Source: Cryptomeria japonica (Eukaryota > Streptophyta > Pinopsida > Cupressales > Cupressaceae). From it: 64,000 bases of DNA. Every line of letters begins with the position of its first letter. The first letter of the stretch is position 1. The DNA lies in assembly GCF_030272615.1 (NCBI RefSeq), contig NC_081415.1, positions 107,257,906 through 107,321,905 on the forward strand, in the 5' to 3' direction. The notes beneath the pieces were generated by a model. The model made no database searches, was not told where the DNA came from, and saw only the letters and a list, made by a program, of their open reading frames with translations. The position numbers and the translations under genes are program-made. Positions 1-11,360 of this stretch are shown here, piece after piece.

Positions 1-688
1 TGGCAATTGAGGATGGAAGAATTTTCATCATCTCAAGCTAACTTCTCACTTTGAGATGATGTTTTTCATGACAAGCATTTTTGGATTTACTCTTCTTTGT
101 TGATGTTGACAAATTTTAAGAATACATGTATTGTGAAGTTTGATTTTTGGAGACAAGTTTGGGGTTTGGTGAAGAGATTGAGTATGGATGGTTGCCCACA
201 ATGTTCATGAGGATTTGATTGAGAATTTTCACCCTTATAAGGGTCAAGAGACAATTTGTAGGATTTTTTTCTAGAGTAATTTAGAATCTATGATTCAAGA
301 GTTGAGGACTGAGAGCTCAAGGATTCAACTCAAAGCTACATCTATATGAGGGTCATGAGACAACTTGGGGGAGTTCCACTTGATTTAGGGTTTTTTCTTC
401 AAAGAAATATCTTCTAAAAAATATGTATTCATATTATGTAATCAACAAATTTTGTGATTTTAGCCTTTAGGGGGGTCCCTTGGCTAGGTGATTAAAACTT
501 GAGGTTTTACTAGTAGGTATGTAGAAATAATGTAATAAGGGGGGAATGTTAGCGTAAATATGATATAATACATTTTTTAAGGTAGATATAGAGATAAATT
601 TCATCAACTGTGTTAATTATTTTTCAATTCCATAAACTTGTCTCAATACATCAAATAAGATGTCAAACATTCACCTATCTCTCTATCA
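1..688 (+). mobile_element. 3' end of a short-LTR (copia-like) retrotransposon
   Basis: The first 546 bases have no usable ORF and end in a purine tract (AAGGGGGGAA, 537-546), which is immediately followed by TGTTAGCGTAAATATG. That is the layout of an internal 3' end, polypurine tract and 3' LTR on the plus strand. The same LTR family recurs at 54654-54799, where it is followed by an initiator-Met-type primer-binding site. The two fragments together therefore define one family with LTRs of only about 145 bp. The 5' part of this copy lies outside the window, so whether it ever carried pol cannot be seen. Confidence 0.6.
547..688 (+). repeat. Short 3' LTR (about 142 bp)
   Basis: It starts TGTTAGCGTAAATATG directly after a purine tract and ends ...CTATCTCTCTATCA. 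It aligns over its whole length with 54654-54799; shared blocks include TAAATATGATATA, CTCAATACATCAAATAA and ACATTCACCTATCTC. The ends are TG...CA. The length is at the low end for a plant LTR. The right flank is AGATT. The matching target duplication would lie before the missing 5' LTR. Confidence 0.6.
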
Positions 689-1081
689 AGATTAAGTCAA
701 TGATTAAAAATTAGAGCCAAACAAAAATGTAAATATAAAAAAATCTATAAATATTTTTGAATACCTATAATTTCCTTCATATCCTAGAGCTTGGGTTTTC
801 TTTAATATCTTTTCTTTTTGTATCGATCAAAGTAGAATAAATACGATGAAATTAAATAATAGTCCAAACAGGACTACATGGGAAAGAAAAATAAAAAACA
901 AAAACCATAATATACTATCACAAATTTAACTAGTTATATAGGGGCTACAATATATCAAAAAAGTTACATCTAGCTGAACCAAATTATCTCATGAAACAAA
1001 GGGTCATATTGCACTTGAAAATTGAAAAGGTATTGTAGTTGTCTAGCACATTTGATGTTTTATCTCATCATGGCACTTATT
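689..1081. other. AT-rich spacer, nothing recognised
   Basis: This is a low-complexity AT-rich stretch between the short LTR and the target duplication of the next element. I see no ORF with recognisable content, no repeat array and no RNA gene. Confidence 0.5.
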
Positions 1082-1086
1082 GTATT

Positions 1087-2027
1087 TGTTGGGATATGAG
1101 AACACTGAAGGGCGGGGGGGGTGAATCAGTGTTCTATCGTAATCAACAATATTTAACTTTCTAAACCATGCATATATGTACCAGTAAACAAACAAGCATA
1201 TAAGAACAAGCAAATAAACCATCCACATAAATGAACACCATAACACACAAAATTTATACATGAAAAACCTCCATCAGGAAAAACCATGGTGGGATTTGTG
1301 ACCCACAATATCAGTTCACTGGCTATATGAAAAGATATTACATAAACAGGGGCCTACACTTGCAGGAAGGCATACTGCCTAGAGAATACTGCTCATCACT
1401 AGAGAGCCTCACTGAGTACAAGCTTTCTGCCAAAGTAATTACTGAAAATGAACTTAAGAATGCATCCTCTATTCTAGATAGAGTTTTTGTTCTAGTTCTT
1501 CTCTGTACCGGTTCACAGTCTTGAACTAATACCGGTATTGCTTTTCCTCCAAGAGTGCTTTCCTAGATATCTATAGATCATTGCATGATACAATGTTCAC
1601 ATACAAAAATGATCTCCATACATATATTTTGCATCTCATAGTTCTTCTATATGTCTATCTCTATACCATCATAATATCCTTTTTCTTCTTTTTTAAATTG
1701 AGCTAGCAGACTGACTTATATACCTATTACATATGATATGCCTTATGTTGGCTTACAATGCATTTACAAAAGATATTCAATGTCGGCCTCGACAATAATT
1801 ACAAAATGATTTACAAAATAAATCTTCCTTGATGTCAGCTTCCTAAAGTACTAATGTTGGTCCTAGTGTCAGTGTCGGTGTAGCCCTGAATGTTTCTAAT
1901 GCTAGTATCTATTAATATATGCCTCCTAGTTCCATTTTGCGACTTCCATCATGTCTTGTTACCTTCTATATGATCTTGTTGCCATGAATGACAATAAAAT
2001 GAATCCAATGAGTGTCAATTGCCAACA
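1087..2027 (-). repeat. 3' LTR of the pol-less copia element (941 bp)
   Basis: On the minus strand it begins TGTTGGCAATTGACACTC, right after the polypurine tract, and ends ...CATATCCCAACA. It aligns with 7020-7949 along its length with many substitutions and small gaps, so the insertion is old. It contains a run of Cs (Gs on the plus strand near 1112-1121) close to its 3' end and a conserved block around 1260-1420 that is shared with other LTRs of this window. Confidence 0.85.
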
Positions 2028-2040
2028 ATTTCCCCCTTTG
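2028..2040 (-). other. Polypurine tract of the pol-less copia element
   Basis: On the minus strand it reads CAAAGGGGGAAAT and abuts the TGTTGG start of the 3' LTR. It is the expected primer for plus-strand DNA synthesis and fixes the orientation of the element. Confidence 0.8.
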
Positions 2041-2216
2041 GCATTGATGACAACACTCATGTGAAAAATGGATTCTCTGCTGGTGTGCTCCCCCTAAGCA
2101 ACACACTTCAACTGATAACATATTCCCTGATATTTTTTATAAATGTACACACCCTCCCTTTGACATTAATGCCAAAGACTTGCGAATGAATAAAGAATGA
2201 AAGAATACAGTTAGAG

Positions 2217-5200
2217 TCATTTGAGCTTAGTCATCTTTAGAATTTTTGGGTGTTCTTTTTGCAATAACTGAAGATATGTGTCCCATCTAGATTTGAAAGT
2301 GTCTGATACCGATGCAATTCCACTGAGTAAGTGGGCAAATGATTCCTTCTCCTGGGTATCTACCGGTGTGGGCTTTTCTAGCATATCCATGCATTCTCTT
2401 TTGTGAACACCCAAAGAGTCAAGTCTTGGACTCACCAGTCCTCTTAAATTTCTTTCTCTCCTCAGTATTCTATCTTTTTCTTTCTCAAAAGAAAAAACTT
2501 GGTTTTCTAAGCAAAAAAATTTGCCCATCAACAGATGTAGTTAGTGTAGTTATCCCATCAAAAGAATTAGCAATAGTAGCCATTTTGTCATATAATTCTT
2601 TCAATTTGTCATTTACATTGGAAGTTATATTTCCTATATTACAACATACTCTGTAAATATTGGTGCATTGGTTCAAACAAACCTCAATAGAGATAAGTTT
2701 GTCCTCTATCTTCTTCTTCCCAGTTACTATAAGCTAATTAAAAGTTGCACTCTTTGCAGCAGAGAAATTATCCAAAGTCTATCGGTTTGCAATCTGTGTC
2801 AAGGATTGATAGTTATTTGATATGTGTTATGTTAAATATTTGAGCTTACCAGAAGGGCTTGCTCCATCCTCTATCTGATAGTCAAGAATTATTCTGTGTA
2901 ATACAGAGACCGATTGATCAATTAAACCTTTGTCTAAAGTTCCTTCTTTTAACAATTTCTGAGTGGCCATCATCATTAGTTCTATTGGACTTAACTCAGA
3001 AACTGATTTCTTCCCGATCCGAGAAGTGTCAATTGCCAATACTCTTGCCAGTCAATCTATTTTTCCTATCGGTATGGACTTAGTTGACTTGACCTTTTCT
3101 ATCTCAATCTCTTTTGCACCGGTGGCTTCACCACTTGGTGCAGTGTCAGTTATTGCTGACGGACTATTATCCATAGTGTTTCCAGTGTCCTTTACACTCT
3201 CTTGCTCAAAATTGGTTTGTGTTGGGACACTCTCTATGATAGCCAATTGTGGATGCATGTTGGTAGTTACAATCGGTTGTGATTTTGTCCAAATTGGAGT
3301 AGAACTGCCTAAAATACCCTTTCCTTTTGATTTGTCAGGAATTGTAGGGGATGTTGCCTTTGCAAATTCTTCTTGAGATGTGAGAAAGTCTAGGTTTTTT
3401 TGAAAGAATTTTGTCCACCCCTTACTTGTTTCATTTAGCACCTCATTTACTCTACCCAACATAAGACTTATTTTTTTAGGTTTTACTCCTAAAAATTGTC
3501 CTATTAGCAGTATTAATACATCTTTTCATCTCTTAATTATTTATAGAGCTGCATTGTTCCAAAAGTGTAACTTCCTTCATTTCCTTATCCCTCTTGATAG
3601 CATCAAGTCTCCTAGCTTCATGTTTATTGTATAGAGATAAAGGTATCTCTTTCAAAATTTTAACTAATGTCTTCTTATAGATATCTATATACAATAAAAT
3701 AGCTTCCTCTAACTCATTTTGCTCACTCTCTTCAAAAAAATCATAATATTTTGAAATATTCTTTAATATCACATGTTTCGTTACTTCATCAGTAATTTCA
3801 GCACAAGTCATTATTGTCTTACCATATCCGGTATCATCACCCTTCTGATTTTTTCTTGTTATTGCCAGTGTGACTGGTTTCCTCTTTTGCATAGGCTTCC
3901 TTATCGGTGGTGGAGGTGCAGGTAGGCTAAGCTGCCTTTCTGACAAGTCTCCTCCTTGGTTCTACCTTTTGTTTCTCTACCGGTGGTTTTACCACATCCT
4001 TCCTTTTCACTCTTCTGAAAGCCAACAGCTCTGTATCCTCAGGGTCAAAGTCAGAAGTGATTAGGGAAATGTGAACTTGTGGCTTCTTCACTTCTTCATT
4101 AGCAACCTCTATCGGTTTGACTACCAGTTTAGATTGGGATCCTAGATGAGTGTCTATCTTGTAAATCACATTCTACACATATGCAGACATTTTATCAATT
4201 TTTGTCTCTCTCTTTTTTCTATTGAAACCCATTTTCACTTAAAGAGCCTTTTCTCCTACTCTACCGAAGTGTTCAGTTTTGTCATCCAATGGGGCATCTA
4301 ATAGCATATTTGCATAAAGCTTAAAAATACTATCATCTACCTCATATCTTAGCTTAGTGATCCAAATTTTCTTGTTTCCACGAGTGTTTCATCAGTTTTC
4401 ACCATGAAACATATGTCAGTGGACTACTTCTCCACAATGTTTTTAAAGATTCTTTCCCTTTGCCTCATGTTTTCTTGAAATGTCTTGAAGTAGCCCTATA
4501 TATTTCATCCATGCCGCTACCAAGACCAGTGATAGCCATTTTGATTTGCATACCTACTGGTATGTCATGAGACCATTGTTTCTTTCCTAAACTGGGTAGC
4601 TCATTCAGGAAATAAAGCATCAAACAAACAATTAAGTTTCCATATCTGAATGTGCCTTTCTTGGTTCCTTTGATCTTTTTAATATTTAACATTAACTCAC
4701 TCCTCATCCCTTCACATAAGTCATACTTCACATTATTTCTCAACATTTGATATGCGGCATGAAGGCATGCACTTGCAATAGAATTCAAGTGATTGGATTG
4801 AGTTACCTTATATCCTATGATCATGCTTGCAAATTTTATGTCTAAGTTGGTTATTGTGCTTATCCTCATTGATCTATCACCCAGTGTGGAAAAAATGAGT
4901 TTCTGAACCTCTGTGTTGGAAAATTTCTTATGAGGTTCTTGTCCAACCCTAGGTAAGTCGGTGACAGCTTGAATAGCTTCCTTGGTGATCATGTGGGGTC
5001 TGTCTAACCAAATAAATTTGTTATGAACCATGCTTAGGATGTATCTGATAACTTCATCCTTGAATTCCAATAAATACAGAATACCGGTTAACCCTAGATC
5101 CTCAATTGCCTTAGATATTGGTTTGATCTTTCTTGTGTCTCCCAGTATCATTGATTGATACTTTCTTTTTATGTCTTCGGTACCTAGATCCTCAAGAGTG

Positions 5201-5346
5201 CAGTGGATGTATGCTCTCACATCTTTGACATACATTACTCCTTCGGGAACACTAGAAAATGCTCCCGCAGAGTTTTCCTTCTTTGCAATTTCAAGAACCT
5301 CCTTAAAGACTGGCCTTAACCTATTGTTAACTTCAACAATTGTCAT
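2217..5346 (-). pseudogene. Large unknown (env-like or cargo) ORF of the pol-less copia element, broken
   Basis: I do not recognise this protein with certainty. The longest open piece (5346-4465, 293 codons) contains WLDRPHMITKEAIQAVTDLP, a pattern (hydrophobic-T-x-E-x-I-x-x-V-T-x-L-P) that reappears in the ORF at 13.5-15.0 kb. Later pieces at 4169-3927, 3946-3533, 3462-3052, 3039-2827, 2676-2485 and 2531-2217 lie in different minus-strand frames, so at least three frameshifts plus stops separate them. They include a proline/lysine-rich patch (PAPPPPIRKPMQKRKP), an S/T/P/E-rich stretch and helical segments. The intact product would have been about 1,000 residues. It occupies the place of the env-like ORF of SIRE elements, which normally follows pol, but pol is absent here. 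It may be an env-like protein, a captured host gene or a putative plant transposon-protein domain. Confidence 0.5.
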
Positions 5347-5631
5347 ATTTTCAATAAAAGTAGGAGTGGAAGATCTAGATACAATGTCGAAAAATACCTA
5401 AGTGAATGCCGGTGGACGATTTGAGTGTTTCAAATTATTGCTCGAAATCCTATCTTAATGCTTGCTCACTCTTAGTTCTCCTTTACTTCACTCTAATTGC
5501 TTGAATGCTTGGTGAGTGAAAATGAATTCACTTAGCTTCTTTTATTAGCGAATAGAAACCTAATTTTTTGTCATTAATGCTTTACCAACAACCCTACGGA
5601 TGTCAGTTTCACAGTTAAGTGTCGGGGTAAC

Positions 5632-5741
5632 CTTCATTGATGATAAACATAGTTCTCCATATTTCAATCGAGATCTCCTTATATCTCTTCATTGATGATA
5701 AACATAGTTCTCCATATTTCAATCGAGATCTCCCTATATCT
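5632..5741. repeat. 55-bp tandem duplication
   Basis: Two adjacent copies (5632-5686 and 5687-5741) of a 55-base unit starting CTTCATTGATGATAAACATA, nearly identical to each other. It lies between the zinc-knuckle segment and the unknown ORF of the pol-less element, where pol would be expected. It may mark a rearrangement, or it may be simple slippage. Confidence 0.85.
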
Positions 5742-5847
5742 CTTCTAAGGTAATATGCAAAATTTAGCTGTGACTTTGCCAACTCCTAAGGCTTATGCCT
5801 CAATTACTAGTAGAATGTCTTGCTAGAGGAGGAATACTTTGTTCTAC

Positions 5848-7000
5848 CTATGGATTTATCGGTATAGATCCATCTCCACTTTGTTCTTCAGATTTTTTAA
5901 GGCATCTCTTGGTATGATCTTGTCGTATTTCATCTACGTTCTTCTTTCCTTTCTTATTGTCTTTATCATTGTTAGCCGGTTGAGTCTTTCTTCCACAATA
6001 CTTAGCAATGTGAGTTATTTTGTTGCGTGCATAATATGTAACATTGTTCTTCTGAATTGCTTTGACATATCTGGTATTATTATTATTTCTTGACCTACAG
6101 TGATTGGCAAAATGTCCAAACTTTCCACATGCATGACATTTAACATTCATTCTATAGTCTTCTGATTTATGACCATATTTCTTACAGTTTGTGCATTGAC
6201 CAGGAACAAAATTGTCTGTTTGATTTGCCTTATTTCTACATTGTTTAGCCATATGCCAAAATTTATATGAAATAAAGAATCTATGACTAAATTTATAAGT
6301 ATTACATTGCCTTACTGGTTTCCTTTATTCTGATGAGTTCTACATATCGGTTGTCTTATCTTCATTAGCAGTATCGAAGCATTCACATTGTACAAATCCA
6401 AGTCCTCTAGAGTCATCAATCTATCTTTGTCTTTTCAGTAAGTCATCCAATTGTGCAGCACTGATCCTAAATTTTTCTTTATATTCACTTGTAATAGTCA
6501 GATAATCTCTCAGAGTAGTTATTTGCCTTTCAAGTTCTTGTTAATTGTTCTGGGAGTGTGCCAAATCAGTTCTCAATAGATTATTCTCATGAGTCAATCT
6601 TCCACATTCATCAAATTTGTTCTTCAAAGATAAAACAAGACTATCTTCCTTCTTCTTTCTGTCCTCAATATCTTTTGATAGCCTCATGGTCAGATCTTGC
6701 ATTTCATTCTTCATGAGCATATTTTCTTGACTTAGTTTCTGACATTGTTCCTTAAGAGCATTCTTCTCCTCATCATCTGGTTCTTAGAAAAGTTCTTTTC
6801 TATTGGCTTGAACAGATTACAATCTTTCTTGCAGGATAATAATGAATTCATTTGCAAAATTCAGTTCTCCTTGCAATTTCAAATTCTTCATCCTTTCAAC
6901 ATCATAATCCTCAAGAGCCATCTCAAGTTGCTTTTCCATAGCCATATTCAAAGATTCTAGTTTAAGGATCTTCCTCAAGCTGTTAAACTTCTTCTGAGGT
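5848..7000 (-). pseudogene. Gag C-terminal segment (coiled coil plus zinc knuckles), copia/SIRE-like
   Basis: Minus-strand translation from just inside the primer-binding site gives charged heptad-like helices (for example MEKQLEMALEDYD). A stretch with RLTHENNLLRTDLAHSQNN and EYKEKFRISAAQLDDLLK follows, and then a short G-L-G-F motif. This arrangement is typical of the C-terminal half of SIRE-type gag. Next come cysteine motifs (6252-5848): one intact CX2CX4HX4C knuckle (CHACGKFGHFANHC) flanked by two degenerate ones in which cysteines are replaced by Tyr or Arg. Several stops interrupt it. The usual N-terminal gag domain (UBN2-like) is missing, because the coiled coil begins almost at the primer-binding site. 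It would have packaged element RNA. Confidence 0.65.
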
Positions 7001-7005
7001 ACCAA

Positions 7006-7017
7006 GCTCTGATACCA
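7006..7017 (-). other. Primer-binding site (initiator tRNA-Met type)
   Basis: The minus strand reads TGGTATCAGAGC, two bases inside the 5' LTR. This is the standard primer-binding site of most plant copia elements, complementary to the 3' end of initiator tRNA-Met. Confidence 0.85.
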
Positions 7018-7019
7018 AT

Positions 7020-7949
7020 TGTTGGGATATGACAACACTGAGAGGGGGGGGGGGTGAATTGGTGTTCTGTCGGAATCAACAATATTTAACTTTCTAAACC
7101 ATGCATGTATGTATCACTAAATAAATAAGTATATAACAAGAAGCAAATAAACCATCCACATAAATGAACACCATACCACACATAATTTATATGTGGAAAT
7201 CCTCAATGAGGAAAAACCACGATGGGATTTGTGATCCACAATATAAGTTCACTTCCATATGAAAAGATATTACATAAATACAGGCTTGCACTTGCAAGAA
7301 GGCATACTTCCTAGAGCATACTGCTCATCACTAAAGAGCCTCACTGACTACAAGCTTTCTGCCAAAGTAAATTACTAAAAAAGAACTCAAGAATGCATTT
7401 GCTATGCTAGATACAGTTCCTATTCTAGTTCTTCTCTATACCGGTTCACAGTCTTGAACTATTACCAGTATTGCTTCTCCTCCAAGAGTGCTTTCTTAGT
7501 TATCTATAGATTATTGCATGATACAATGTTAGCATACAAAAATGATCTTCATACATGTATTTTGCATCTCACAGTTCTGATATATGTCTATCTCTATACC
7601 ATCATAATACCCTTTTTCTTCTTTTTTTAAATTGACCTACCAGACTGACTTATATACCTATTACATATGATATGCCTTATGTCGGCCTACAATGAATTTA
7701 CAAAAGATATTCAATGTCGGCCTTGCCAATAATTAAAAAATGATTTACAAAATAAATCTTCCTTGATGTCAGCTTCCTGAAGTGCTGGTGTCGGTGCCAG
7801 TGTAGCTCTGAATGCTTTCAATTTTGGTATTTGTCGGTCTATGCCTCCTAGTGTTGGTTTGTCACTTCCATCAAGCCTTGGTGCCTTCTATCTGATCTTG
7901 TTTCCATCAATGCCAACAAAATGAATCCAATGAGTGTCAATTGCCAATA
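7020..7949 (-). repeat. 5' LTR of the pol-less copia element (930 bp)
   Basis: It aligns end to end with 1087-2027. Its 3' end (plus-strand left end) adjoins the primer-binding site, and its outer end is followed by the target duplication GTATT. A run of about ten Gs (plus strand, near 7046-7055) lies close to the primer-binding side, matching the C-rich LTR ends of SIRE-like elements. It should hold the promoter for minus-strand transcription of the element. Confidence 0.85.
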
Positions 7950-7954
7950 GTATT

Positions 7955-8180
7955 CTCTCTTCTTTAGTTGTGAAAATAAAAAGATGAAATAAAACATAAA
8001 GTCATATGCTTAAGACTTTATAATATATACTTTTCTAATGCAAAATATGATATGAAAACATTGCTTTGCATCTATTTTTTTAATATATGCAACAAAATGT
8101 ATTGCCTCATAGACGGAAGAATAACATTCTTATGAAGTTTGAAAACAAACAATACTACCTTCTACCATAAAGAACAATAA
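7955..8180. other. AT-rich flank, nothing recognised
   Basis: Single-copy-looking AT-rich sequence beyond the target duplication. No feature could be supported. Confidence 0.4.
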
Positions 8181-8900
8181 AAAATAGAAGGAAAGTGAAT
8201 AAATATAATTTTCCATTTCTTTTCCCCTCTCAAATAGTCTCAAAAAATATGATTTAAACTTTCACTGCATTGACAAAAAGACCACTTCGTAGGTTGCAAT
8301 TTCAAATAATTTAGTTGAACCCCTAAAGGTAACTTGTGATGCAAGATTTTCCAAGACATAATCTATTCATTTTCTTTCCTTAGCCTTTCAAATGTGAGCA
8401 TTTAGGCTCCTCCAATTCTTTTTTTTCAGCCTACATTCCTATTAATTACTAAGTCTTGGGTTTAATTTCATCATCAAAAGCAATTTCAGCTAGATCCTCT
8501 TAAAAGTAAAACAAGCAAATAGATATTTATGAAGACACCACTAGTACTTGAATAAATTACATTGTAGGGATGTGCAGAGATTGAAAAGGAGTTCCAAAAG
8601 AACCAATGATTGAACAAAAAAATAAGAAGCCTTTAACTCTAATTTTTAGACAAAGAATTTTTGAAATTTTGTCAACTCATCTAGTCAAGGGTGCTGAAGT
8701 CCCAAATATCACCAAATTGTCTCATACATTTCTTAAAATAATAATAGACTTGTTTAGGAAAGATGACCACCATTGGTTGCCTATGATATTCAACAATCCT
8801 ATTCTACCAAATAGAAGGGTTAGAAAAGTTTAAACCATGTTGTTATGAATCCTTCCCCCACTATAGAAAATTATAGACATTTTCTTTTAATATTTCCAAA
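8181..8900 (-). pseudogene. LINE fragment (region after RT, zf-RVT-like)
   Basis: The minus strand around 8390-8230 reads SWKILHHKLPLGVQLNYLK and then a Cys-x-x-Cys / His-x-x-Phe pattern (FCQCSESLNHIF). This fits the zf-RVT segment that follows the reverse transcriptase in plant L1-like LINEs. The sequence upstream on the minus strand, to about 8900, keeps similar character but is full of stops. It is a short, old remnant with no visible ends, and its family is different from or more decayed than the LINEs at 15.4-17.6 kb and 55-59.6 kb. Confidence 0.4.
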
Positions 8901-9616
8901 TAGATTGTAATGGGAAGGAATCTTTAACATGAAAAAATGTGGCTAATAAAATTTATATATCCATCCCACATTTTGCCACCTATTGTTCATATTAGAAACT
9001 ACTTTTCAATAATGCACCAAAAATTTTCATTGTTCATCACCTAACATGGCTATTATTATCTACTTGAAGAGAATCTATCGACATGCAAAATTTTGCATAT
9101 TTTGATCTAATATTGCTTGTCTAAGAAACCCTAAACACTAAATTTAGTTTTGTCAATGTCAATAAAAAATCCCTCCATTATTGTATCCTCTCTCATTGTC
9201 TTGCCTGTTTTATGTCTATTCTTAAAATGTCCCATCCAAGCAATACTTCATTACCATTCTTTGCAGCAATGCAGGAGTCAGGGGCTAGTTTTAAATAGTG
9301 TTGTGGGATAGTGGTGTATAAGTCTCATTAAACGATTTTTACTGTAGTCTCGCATAGCCTAAGTCTCAATTCATAAAGATCTTTTTAGGGAGGCGATAAG
9401 CCACAAGACCGAGATGGTTACACAACATTGCATAGAAAGTATTGTAGGATAGAAGTAAACTACCACAACCAATTCAAAAAGCCTCATAGTTTCATAGGTA
9501 GGAAGAAGATGGTTAAAGGAATTCTTGCGGTAAGGTAGAGTAAGTGTTTGTATATATCGTTGGCCTGCTGGTATTGAAGAGGCAGTCTATGGGTACGTTG
9601 TCGGTTAGCAGTAACT
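8901..9616. other. Spacer, nothing recognised
   Basis: No coding or repeat structure that I can defend. The stretch around 9290-9600 is less AT-rich than its surroundings and may be a decayed leader or LTR of the element that carried the ORF at 10142-11360. No second copy was found in the window to prove that. Confidence 0.3.
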
Positions 9617-9758
9617 CCGAAGTGTGAGCAAGATTAATAATTGCATGAGGATGATAATGAATCCTGACTGTTCATTATGATAAAAATCCGAAGTGTGAGC
9701 AAGATTAATAATTGCATGGGGATGATAATGAATCCTGACTGTTCATTATGATAAAAAT
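9617..9758. repeat. 71-bp tandem duplication
   Basis: Two adjacent, almost identical 71-base units beginning CCGAAGTGTGAGCAAGATTA (9617 and 9688). They differ at about one position (GCATGAGG against GCATGGGG), so the duplication is recent relative to the decay of the nearby ORF. Confidence 0.85.
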
Positions 9759-10141
9759 CTATAGTGAAGGTTTAAACTCAAAATGTCGACAACCTTGGCA
9801 TGCGAAGACATTAACGGTGAAGTGATAGGTTGTAGCACTAAATAAAACTTGATTTTGATCCCATTTTAGTCATTCTACATTCACTGAAAATTGGAATTGG
9901 AGCTCTACACAATTTAAGGGAGAAGTTCAGTATCAAGCTGAGTTCTTGGAACGAGTAAATAACTTTCCTTCAAGTGTTGAAATTATCCATTTGCAATTCT
10001 CAAATTTCAGGAGTTTTGTGAAGTTAAATAGGATAGAAGTGGCAAGAAATAATTAATCATGATGCCTTGTAAAAATCTACAAAACAAAAGGGGAATTCTT
10101 CGACCCCTAAAGAGAACAAGATGCCCTTTCAATAGTTTATA

Positions 10142-11360
10142 TTGGATGTGTTGTTGGATTATGATGATGAGGCCTCAAAGAATTTTTTTTGGGATGTGGC
10201 TTGGGGGTGTAGGGATGTTGGAATTCTTATGATTTGTTGGGATTTGTTTTGGTATTTCTACGATAAGAGGAATAGTAAGGTTCTTGTCTCAAACCCTTCA
10301 AAATTGGACTTAGCCAAGTTAATATTGCCCAATGTTTTTGTTGATGTTGAACTCATTAGGGTATTGGAAGAACACAACAATATAGTTACAAGGACTATAA
10401 GAATTTGTAGTGGGTCTCCTATGGTAGTAGTGACTAAATCTGCCATCACTGAGTGTTTCATGTTGAATAAGAAAGCTCTCACTGAAATTGACCTAGAGAA
10501 GTTAGACGAGGATTATAAGAGGTGAAGGTACACGTATCAAAGTGATGAGCTCCCCATGTATACGTGAAAGGGTATAAATAATAAATCATTGTCCATTGTA
10601 GATAGTTAACATTTTTTAGTGGATGAATTTCAAGTGTATTTAAAAATAACATAATTTACCTTGTATGTCATGTTCTTGGAGTGGATGCAACAAAAGAAAT
10701 GCCTATTGTCTTGATAATGATGGTCATGAGAATACATTATTCAAAAATGAATATAGAATTTGAATTTGCCTCAAAAATTGAGAAAAGGATACATAGACAA
10801 TTTATCAAATTGAAGGAGAGTAGAAGTCCATTTGACATAAAACATTATTCCTTGTCCTATGATTTGATTTTATATCAAAATAGAAACAAATGGAGCCAAA
10901 GATTAAATTTTGGAATGCTTGGTAACCAAGGAAATAGACTACCAGTTCAAATTTGGTGTTATATATGGGACAAGAGATATCAAAACAATTACTATGTAGT
11001 TTTTCATGAGGATTTCTCAGTCACAATTTTGGCTACTTTGAATCACAAATCAAACCAAGGATGCCCGCACAAATAATTGAAGTGTTGAGGTGTTTGGCCC
11101 TGAAAATTGAGAAAGGGCATACACAAAACTTTGGTGATTGCTTTCTTATGCCTAATTACACACTTATCAGAGTCTATGGATACCCACAATCTCCCTTCCA
11201 TTTGCGCAAATTTATCTCTGCAAGGGTAGCATGTATTGAATTCATGTGGCAGATGATGTGGATGGAGAAGGATGTTATGGAAAGACAAAAGATAGGCATG
11301 TTTTTTTCACATGTGACTATATGTGTAGGATTTTCTATTGGCTTCGACACTTTAGAATAA
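10142..11360 (+). pseudogene. Decayed cargo-type ORF of unknown function
   Basis: Three overlapping or adjacent plus-strand open pieces (10142-10525, 10681-11076, 11061-11360) appear to come from one protein. The first contains VVVTKSAITECFML, which resembles the T-x-x-x-I-x-E-x-x-x-L signature of the ORFs at 4.5-5.3 kb and 13.5-15.0 kb. The second contains HYSLSYDLILYQNR and LPVQIWCYIWDKRY. The third contains CFLMPNYTLIRVYGYPQSPF. The second and third join by a frameshift near 11061, and stops separate the first from the second. I know sequences of this type from plant mobile elements but cannot name a function. No LTRs or pol were found around it, so it may be a fragment of a non-autonomous element or a captured gene. 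Minus-strand ORFs here are shadows. Confidence 0.4.

Larger units (their letters stand above)
1087..7949 (-). mobile_element. Pol-less SIRE/Maximus-like LTR retrotransposon (complete insertion)
   Basis: Two LTRs (1087-2027 and 7020-7949) bound the element, and perfect 5-bp target duplications GTATT sit at 1082-1086 and 7950-7954. Read on the minus strand, the order is 5' LTR, primer-binding site TGGTATCAGAGC (initiator tRNA-Met type), a coiled-coil gag segment, zinc knuckles, a long unknown ORF, polypurine tract CAAAGGGGGAAAT and 3' LTR. I could find no protease, integrase, reverse transcriptase or RNase H motif in the 5-kb interior. It is therefore a non-autonomous derivative that would need enzymes from a relative. 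The cytosine run near the LTR end and the gag coiled-coil motifs resemble the SIRE/Maximus lineage, an assignment by memory of the family. Confidence 0.85.
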
